Assembly: GCA_902803635.1 (NCBI GenBank)
Contig: CADCQU010000296.1
Coordinates: 1 to 10,294, forward strand
Direction: 5' to 3'
Source: an uncultured Lachnospiraceae bacterium
GTDB taxonomy: Bacteria > Bacillota > Clostridia > Lachnospirales > Lachnospiraceae
Length of the DNA: 10,294 nt
In this document: positions 5,377 to 10,294 of the stretch, piece by piece
Layout: the number at the start of each line of letters is the position of its first letter
Numbering within the stretch: the stretch's first letter is position 1
The notes under the pieces: model-generated
What the model saw: only the letters and a program-made list of their open reading frames with translations
What the model was told of the DNA's origin: nothing
Database searches by the model: none
Translations under genes and position numbers: made by a program

Positions 5377-7011
5377 ATGCGGAAAGGAAGCGTTACAATC
5401 TATCTTTGCCTTGTGATGACCGTGATGGTCTCGCTGGTACTTGGCTGCATTTTTTCTGTCAAGGTGCGGGCCGGACGGGCGCAGCTCGTTTTGGGTACCG
5501 ACCAGGCGCTCTTCTCCCTCCTTGCAGGCTACGACCGGAAAATGCTCGACGATTTTGACGTATTTTTCCTGGACGGCGGCTGCGGTACGTCCGCTTTCCA
5601 CCTGGAGAAGCTTTGCCAGAGGGTGGAGGGCGACCTGGCCTACGCTGCCGATCCGGGAAAGGGGCTCTGGCCATTTGCCGCAAAGAGCCTCTTTGAGGTA
5701 ACGCCCACATCCGTGGGTTTTACTGGCTACACACTTGCATCGGATGCCGGAGGGCGCATTTTCCGGGATGCAGCCCTCCGCTACCAGAAGGAGACCATCG
5801 GAATCCAGGCGGCAGGCGCGGCCGTTTCCTACCTTGCCTCCCTGCAATCCCTCACGGAGGTACAGCATAACGCAGGCAGTACGGTGACGGCCGCTACCGC
5901 CGAGGGACACCTCTCCCAGGCGCAGGACGCGGCAAATGCCTTTGCCGGGGAGCTTTCAGCCGCCGCCCAGGACGTGGCAAATGCCCAGGCCGCGGCGAGG
6001 AGCGCGGGGAATGTGAAGGCTGAGGAGAGCCTCCTTCGGACATCCCTGAATCGAATCGTATATGATGACGAGGAACGGGCGAAAAGCGAGGAGGAAGCCC
6101 TTCAAAATTCCTTCGAAAAACTCTCCGGAGCAGATGCTGTCGTCACAGAGGGGATTGGGAACGTTATGCCCTACCTTAATGTCATCATGCAGTCTCCCAT
6201 CCTTGGTTTTACGCTCGGCGATGCTTCGAGCGTCCTCTGGAAGAGCGTCCCGGCCAGAGAACTATATGGAAGGCGAGGCCACGAGCAAGGCGTTGGCGTA
6301 CTTGAAATACCGGAGGGCGGGGACAGTACATCGGATAAGTATTTGTATAATGAATATCTTTTAGGACATCTTGGCAACCGTCGGGACATTGAAAAGGATG
6401 CCGCGCTCCTCTGCCCCACCGAGTATCTGGTTGCGGGGAGGACGGACGATGCAGCAAATGTTGAGGCGGTTCTCCAAAGGATTCTCCTCATGCGGGAAGG
6501 CGTAAACCTCCTCTACCTGCTTCTGGATCCTGTAAAGAGCACGACCTTAAAGACCACCGGCTTTACGATTGCCGTGTTTTTGGGGCAGCCGGAGATGGCG
6601 GATACCCTTGCAACCGGTCTTGCAGCGGCCTGGGCTTACGCCGAAAGCCTCGTGGATCTTCGGGGGCTCTTTCTTGGGAAGCGCAACTGCCTTCTCAAGG
6701 ATTCAGCCCACTGGCAGCTGGGGCTGGCGGATTTGCCGAGAATGCTCGATGGAACCATCGACGGGCTGGTGAAGGGAGCCGACATTGGGCCGGATTACCT
6801 CGACTATCTCCGGATGATGCTTCTCTTCGAGGATGGAGAGAAGATTCTGGCGCGGTCACTCGATATGGTCGAACTCTGTGAACGAGGCTCCGACCGCCTC
6901 GATTTCCGCCTCGACCATTGCCTTGCAAGCGCGACCGTCTACGTGGAGGCCCTGTCCGAGCGGAGGATTAAGCTTGTCTGCGAGAGGTCGCTGGGGTATC
7001 GGGAGCTGTAA
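5377..7011 (+). CDS. DUF5702 domain protein, Tad-locus minor component
   Basis: A 544-residue protein with AAGGAGG (5361-5367) before the ATG. The N-terminus RKGSVTIYLCLVM plus the following hydrophobic residues form a single membrane segment (about 5-27) that resembles TadG-like anchors; the residue at +5 after G4 is Tyr, not Glu, so it may not be a peptidase substrate. The segment AGYDRKMLDDFDVFFLDGG (about 50-69) matches the conserved DUF5702 block (Y-x-x-x-L-x-x-x-[YF]-[DE]-[LV]-FF-[IL]-D). The remainder is probably extracytoplasmic, with an Ala-rich likely coiled coil at about 180-230. DUF5702 proteins usually sit in clostridial Tad loci; their exact role is not known to me. The gene is followed after 17 nt by the TadE-like gene, so translation is probably coupled. 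Confidence 0.85.
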   Translation: MRKGSVTIYLCLVMTVMVSLVLGCIFSVKVRAGRAQLVLGTDQALFSLLAGYDRKMLDDFDVFFLDGGCGTSAFHLEKLCQRVEGDLAYAADPGKGLWPFAAKSLFEVTPTSVGFTGYTLASDAGGRIFRDAALRYQKETIGIQAAGAAVSYLASLQSLTEVQHNAGSTVTAATAEGHLSQAQDAANAFAGELSAAAQDVANAQAAARSAGNVKAEESLLRTSLNRIVYDDEERAKSEEEALQNSFEKLSGADAVVTEGIGNVMPYLNVIMQSPILGFTLGDASSVLWKSVPARELYGRRGHEQGVGVLEIPEGGDSTSDKYLYNEYLLGHLGNRRDIEKDAALLCPTEYLVAGRTDDAANVEAVLQRILLMREGVNLLYLLLDPVKSTTLKTTGFTIAVFLGQPEMADTLATGLAAAWAYAESLVDLRGLFLGKRNCLLKDSAHWQLGLADLPRMLDGTIDGLVKGADIGPDYLDYLRMMLLFEDGEKILARSLDMVELCERGSDRLDFRLDHCLASATVYVEALSERRIKLVCERSLGYREL

Positions 7012-7028
7012 AGGAAAGGAGGAACAAT

Positions 7029-7919
7029 ATGGCACACCGCAGGGTGCCAGTAAGTCGAGCATCTAAAAAGCTCTTTCAGGAAGGAGGAAAAATGCGGAAC
7101 ATTTGCGGACTGCCTTTCAAAGGGGCAGAAAATAATAAATCTTCCCGGACACGGAGGCTGCCCTTACGGAAGGCAATCCGGAGCTGTCCCGCAGGTGTGT
7201 CCTGTGGAAATAGAAGCTCTTTCGAAAATGTATCCCAGAGGGAAGTGTTGCGGGAAGGGAGCAGACGGCGGACGAAGACTTCATTTCGCGGAGGCATGAC
7301 TTTTGAGTGCGCGGTGACGCTACCGTTCTATCTCATGTTCCTCTTCGCCCTCTCCTTCTACATGGTGGTGATTGGGAGCGAAGTGACCGAAAGCCTGAAA
7401 CTCTACAACACCGCGCGGCAGGTCTCCAGCATAGCAGGACTTGCCGGAACGGACGCGGGGATTGACTATGTGGATCTCCATGCCACAAAGGAGGTCGCGC
7501 TGCCATTTGCATCGTTCTTTGGCGCGAAGGTGAAGGTGCCGGTACGGGCACGGGTGCGTTCCTTTACAGGTCTTGACGTGGGGGAGGATGCTCCTACGGG
7601 AAATGCAAAGGCGACCTACTATGTCACGGATACCAAATCCGTGTACCATACGCACCCCGAATGCACGCACCTTTCACTCACAGTTTTCAAGACGGACACG
7701 GCGACGATTCGGAGCCTTCGGAACAACGACGGGAAGCGCTACCGCCCGGGGAGTGACGTTCCCGCAGGCTATGAAGGTACGGTCTATGCCTCGGCAAATG
7801 GCCTCTACTACTATACGTCCGCAAGCTACCACTCCTTGGTCCGGCATGTGCACGTGGTTTCCGACACCCAAGGACTGAAACTCTGCGAACGCTGCGCCGC
7901 TCTTGATCGGGCGGGGTAA
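7029..7919 (+). CDS. TadE-like pseudopilin with long basic N-terminus and Cys/His C-terminal motif
   Basis: A 296-residue protein. Its membrane segment begins at about residue 91 (GGMTFECAVTLPFYLMF): with cleavage between the two glycines, Glu is at +5, and the E-x-A-x-x-x-P pattern is that of TadE pseudopilins. The 89 residues before it are unusually long for a leader and carry about 23 Arg/Lys and few acidic residues. ATG at 7029 has AAGGAGG at 7016-7022. An in-frame ATG at 7092 also has AAGGAGG directly upstream, and a TTG at 7248 (AGAGGG, 5 nt) would give a leader of normal length, so the start is uncertain. The C-terminus has Y206-H207-x4-C212 and C286-x2-C289, with a second YH at about 266-267, suggesting metal binding or a disulfide. 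Part of the pilus operon. Confidence 0.82.
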   Translation: MAHRRVPVSRASKKLFQEGGKMRNICGLPFKGAENNKSSRTRRLPLRKAIRSCPAGVSCGNRSSFENVSQREVLREGSRRRTKTSFRGGMTFECAVTLPFYLMFLFALSFYMVVIGSEVTESLKLYNTARQVSSIAGLAGTDAGIDYVDLHATKEVALPFASFFGAKVKVPVRARVRSFTGLDVGEDAPTGNAKATYYVTDTKSVYHTHPECTHLSLTVFKTDTATIRSLRNNDGKRYRPGSDVPAGYEGTVYASANGLYYYTSASYHSLVRHVHVVSDTQGLKLCERCAALDRAG

Positions 7920-7955
7920 AAAACAAGTGTTACAGTTCGGCTTTCTCGTTCACTC

Positions 7956-7988
7956 TGTCATTCTGAGGAGCGGAGCGACGAAGAATCT
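7956..7988 (+). repeat. Dispersed short repeat between pilus genes
   Basis: A 33-nt element begins TGTCATTCTGAGGAGCG and ends AGCGACGAAGAATCT. The ATTCT and AGAAT ends can pair. Closely related extragenic elements of this type are widespread in bacterial genomes. It sits in the 109-nt spacer before the peptidase gene. Its two halves recur inside the last gene at 10151-10162 and 10218-10231. Confidence 0.7.
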
Positions 7989-8028
7989 ATAGAAAAGCGA
8001 CCAACGCAACGGTAGGAGGGAAATAACT

Positions 8029-8469
8029 ATGGAAGATCATATAGCTCAGCAGCTACTCCTAACGATTGCTCTCCTCTTCCTCGGCGGCGGGGCAATGTTC
8101 GATGTCCGAAAGAGGGCTCTGCCGGGGAGCTTTCTTCTCGTAACCTTCCTTTTGGGAACCGCTGCGGGCATTTTCCTTCGCGGTGACCTCCCCTGGGGGT
8201 ACGTGCTCTCTCTTCTGCCGGGTATTTTTCTCCTCTTGCTCGTACCAACGACCCGCGGCGGAATTGGGGCCGGCGATGGCCTTCTCATACTTGCCGTCGG
8301 AACGGTTCTGCCGCTGGAAACGGAATTGGGCCTTCTTCTCATCGGATTACTCCTTGCCAGCGGCTACGCCATTTGCCTGCTCCTTCGCCGAAAAAAACGC
8401 ACCGCCACCTTCCCCCTTGTCCCCTTCCTTCTGGGAGGGTATCTGCTCCTCTTGCCGGGGATATTATAG
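8029..8469 (+). CDS. A24-family prepilin peptidase (TadV/CpaA-like)
   Basis: A 146-residue integral membrane aspartic protease that would cut the leaders of the Flp pilin and TadE-like proteins at the cytoplasmic face of the membrane. The ATG follows AGGAGG (8014-8019) at 9 nt. Both catalytic aspartates are visible: D25 in MFDVRKRALP and D83 in the G-x-G-D motif (GAGD, 80-83). About five or six hydrophobic segments fill the rest. The length matches the short CpaA/TadV form that lacks the N-terminal methylase domain of PilD, so the mature pilin is probably not N-methylated by this enzyme. The stop lies 17 nt before the next gene. Confidence 0.9.
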   Translation: MEDHIAQQLLLTIALLFLGGGAMFDVRKRALPGSFLLVTFLLGTAAGIFLRGDLPWGYVLSLLPGIFLLLLVPTTRGGIGAGDGLLILAVGTVLPLETELGLLLIGLLLASGYAICLLLRRKKRTATFPLVPFLLGGYLLLLPGIL

Positions 8470-8486
8470 AAAGAATAGGTATAAAT

Positions 8487-8873
8487 ATGAAGAAACTCAG
8501 CTTTTCAGGCTCGTATACGGTGGAGTTGGCACTCCTCTTGCCGATCATCCTTCTTGCGATTGTTGGCAGCATCTACATGGTTCTGCATTTTCACAACAGT
8601 GCGAGCCTTGCGGTGGGGGCTGCGGAGATTGCGGTGAGCGGGAAGGAGGACACGCAGCTTCCGCCGCTTCTCTTCACCGGCCCGATCACTCCGCAGGTTT
8701 CGGCAAATGCAGAGCGTCGGAGTGTCCGCTTTGATGCCGCGACCTTTTGGTACACCGGGCGTTCATGGCAAATGTCCCGCTCCGCGGTTTACGAGGAGGT
8801 GCGTCCGGTGACCAACATGAACCGCGTCCGCGCCCTGCAGAAGGCGGGGAAGGCGCTTTCCGGAAATACGTAG
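8487..8873 (+). CDS. Short TadE-like pseudopilin
   Basis: A 128-residue protein. The ATG at 8487 is chosen over an upstream in-frame ATG at 8373 because the latter would overlap the peptidase gene by about 97 nt and add 38 non-homologous residues before the leader. The ribosome binding site is weak (AATAGGT), so translation may be coupled to the peptidase gene. The leader MKKLSFSG is followed by SYTVELALLLP: cleavage after G8 puts E13 at +5, and the E-x-A-x-x-x-P motif is typical of TadE. The membrane helix covers about 13-32, followed by a small extracytoplasmic domain without cysteines. A minor pilus component is inferred from family and position. Confidence 0.85.
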   Translation: MKKLSFSGSYTVELALLLPIILLAIVGSIYMVLHFHNSASLAVGAAEIAVSGKEDTQLPPLLFTGPITPQVSANAERRSVRFDAATFWYTGRSWQMSRSAVYEEVRPVTNMNRVRALQKAGKALSGNT

Positions 8874-8909
8874 GATACTGCGGAGAATAATTTTATAAAG
8901 GAGGACAGG

Positions 8910-10294
8910 ATGGAAGTACGGTGGGAAAGAGATTTGGAGCGCACGAGCCTCGTGCTCGCGGAGGAAGGCGAGGGCGAGGCGGGTGGTTTTGAGACAAAGA
9001 TGGTCTGTGTCGGCGGCGTGCCCGGCCTTCTGCCGATGACCGTCCGGCAAATGGACAATAAGACGGAATACGTCTATGACGTGACCGCGCGGCAGCCCCT
9101 CTCGGAACATTTGCAGGGGAGGCTGCTTGACAAAGGGTCTCTGACGGAGATTCTGGACGCGGTTTTGCAGGTGATCGAAGGGCTTGCGGCCTTTCTTCTG
9201 GACAGCGGGCATTTGCAGTATGCGTCCGACCGGATTTTTGTGAAGGGGGGCTTTCGCGACCTTCGGTTCTGCTATTTGCCGACGCAAACGACAACCATGC
9301 GGGAGGGGTTCTATGGGCTGGTGATGGAGCTGCTTTCCAAGACCGATCCGAAGGACCGCGCGGCCATCGTCCTTGGCTATCGATTTGCGCACGAATTGCA
9401 GGGTGAGAACGTCACTTTACAGGAACTCCGGGAACTTCTCCATGGCGAGGGGGATTTGTCTGCAAATGCTTCCGGCGAAACTGTCGAGGATTGTTTCGGG
9501 AAGGAAGACTTTGGAGTGGGGAAGATGGGTAGTTCTTTTTGTGGTGCGAGGAAAGTTCTTGAAGCAGGAAAAGCGGAACGAGCTGTCGGGAATGTGGAAG
9601 AAAGCTTTGGCAAGGCAGAAACGACTGACAGTTTTGACAGGAGGAACCGTGCGTTACAGAACGGAGGGAGTCTTTTTCAGTTCGGGGAAGTATTTTATGG
9701 AAGGACACGCAAGGAGCGAAGGGAGGACTTTTCCGAGAAGGGCATGGCCGCTCGACTCGGCATCAACAAAAGGACGTTTCTCATTGTGGGGATTGGGGCA
9801 GCGGTGCTTCTTGCGGCGTATCTTGCCCTGCATACCGAAGTGCTTGACACGGTTCTAAAGTATGTGCAGGAAAACCCCGTCCTTCTCGCTGTTCCGATAG
9901 TTCTTGTGGCAGGTATTGCTTTTTTTATCGTCCTTCGAAGAAGGAAACGGGGGAGACCATCTTCCAAGGGCAGCGGTTCGCCCTACGAATTTTCGGAAGC
10001 ATCCTATGAATCCAAGGGCAGCGACTCGCCATACCATTATTCGGAAGTATTTTATGGCTCCAAGAGTAATAGTTCAGCCTGCGCTTTTCCGGAGTTGGTA
10101 CAGGACAATGTCGGCTGTACGGCTGCATCCACAAACGAACCAAGGAATCCTTCTGAGGAGCGCGTCTTTCGGCCACCCCTCCATCAAATCGCCTTCGGTG
10201 ATGAGGGGATGAAGAAAAGCGACGAAGAATCCCGTCAGACTGGACTAAACCCGAACGGGAATTTTCGCTTCGTCCAGAATGGCGGGGATGATTC
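8910..10294 (+). CDS. DUF6382 domain protein of the pilus locus (3' end missing)
   Basis: An open frame of 461 codons that runs off the window; AAGGAGG (8898-8904) precedes the ATG at 5 nt. Residues about 1-180 resemble DUF6382, a cytoplasmic domain common in clostridial Tad loci (start MEVRWERDLERTSLVL, later YASDRIFVKGGFRDLRFCYL). A low-complexity linker follows at about 185-275. Two membrane segments are at about 290-308 and 322-342, then RRRKRGR, so the rest should face the cytoplasm. Residues 352-395 hold Ser/Tyr-rich 16-residue tandem repeats. Family members usually end in a phosphothreonine-binding FHA domain; if present here it lies beyond base 10294. The protein may link pilus assembly to Ser/Thr kinase signalling, which is an inference. 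The tail coded near 10151-10285 overlaps dispersed DNA repeats. Confidence 0.85.
   Translation, partial: MEVRWERDLERTSLVLAEEGEGEAGGFETKMVCVGGVPGLLPMTVRQMDNKTEYVYDVTARQPLSEHLQGRLLDKGSLTEILDAVLQVIEGLAAFLLDSGHLQYASDRIFVKGGFRDLRFCYLPTQTTTMREGFYGLVMELLSKTDPKDRAAIVLGYRFAHELQGENVTLQELRELLHGEGDLSANASGETVEDCFGKEDFGVGKMGSSFCGARKVLEAGKAERAVGNVEESFGKAETTDSFDRRNRALQNGGSLFQFGEVFYGRTRKERREDFSEKGMAARLGINKRTFLIVGIGAAVLLAAYLALHTEVLDTVLKYVQENPVLLAVPIVLVAGIAFFIVLRRRKRGRPSSKGSGSPYEFSEASYESKGSDSPYHYSEVFYGSKSNSSACAFPELVQDNVGCTAASTNEPRNPSEERVFRPPLHQIAFGDEGMKKSDEESRQTGLNPNGNFRFVQNGGDD
9963..10094 (+). repeat. 48-bp tandem repeats coding a Ser/Tyr-rich 16-residue unit
   Basis: Unit 1 (9963-10010) codes SKGSGSPYEFSEASYE, unit 2 (10011-10058) codes SKGSDSPYHYSEVFYG, and a partial, diverged unit 3 starts at 10059 with SKSNSSACAFPE. 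A related FQFGEVFYG segment is coded earlier, near 9677-9703. Confidence 0.8.
10151..10231 (+). repeat. Split copy of the dispersed repeat, inside coding sequence
   Basis: TTCTGAGGAGCG (10151-10162) and AGCGACGAAGAATC (10218-10231) match the two halves of the element at 7956-7988. The 55 nt between them contain an inverted repeat, CCCCTCCATCA (10176-10186) against TGATGAGGGG (10199-10208), with one bulged C. The reading frame stays open through the whole block. Confidence 0.6.

Noticed and set aside
8373..8486. Upstream start for the short TadE-like protein
   Set aside because: It would overlap the peptidase gene by about 97 nt and place 38 extra residues before a standard leader peptide.

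Overview
The window looks like a chromosomal segment of a fairly high-GC Firmicute, most likely Lachnospiraceae or a close relative. The evidence is strong AAGGAGG ribosome binding sites, a Flp1-type class IVb pilin, DUF5702 and DUF6382 family proteins, a DUF975 membrane protein, and the FD-x-x-YYL-x-x-NPDV cell-surface repeat, all typical of clostridia. All genes seen are on the plus strand. The family assignments come from recalled motifs, not a database search.

Bases 1-2250 hold the 3' part of a NUDIX hydrolase (ADP-ribose pyrophosphatase-like) and then a single-gene unit. This unit has a weak terminator, a good sigma-A promoter, a gene for a secreted Glu/Pro-rich protein with surface repeats and a papain-fold-like C-terminus, and a strong terminator. 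Bases 2251-4340 hold a large membrane protein that fuses a DUF975-like half to a PF06541-like half (putative ABC-transporter type IV), followed by a hairpin terminator.

Bases 4341-5029 have no convincing gene but are not featureless. They contain an AT-rich block with a 27-nt direct repeat and TGTGGA boxes, a GC-rich block with several possible RNA stems, a 20-nt imperfect direct repeat, and two hairpins just upstream of the pilin gene.

Bases 5030-10294 are a partial Tad/Flp pilus locus: Flp pilin, DUF5702 protein, long TadE-like protein, A24 prepilin peptidase, short TadE-like pseudopilin, and a DUF6382 protein that runs off the window. The peptidase would cut the type IV-like leaders of the pilin and the TadE-like proteins. 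The secretion ATPase (TadA), platform proteins (TadB/TadC) and TadZ are not in the window.

The most unexpected signal is at the word level. The heptamer GCAAATG (or its complement CATTTGC) occurs 19 times by hand count, against about one expected. It is present on both strands, in several reading frames and once outside genes, so it looks like a selected DNA word.
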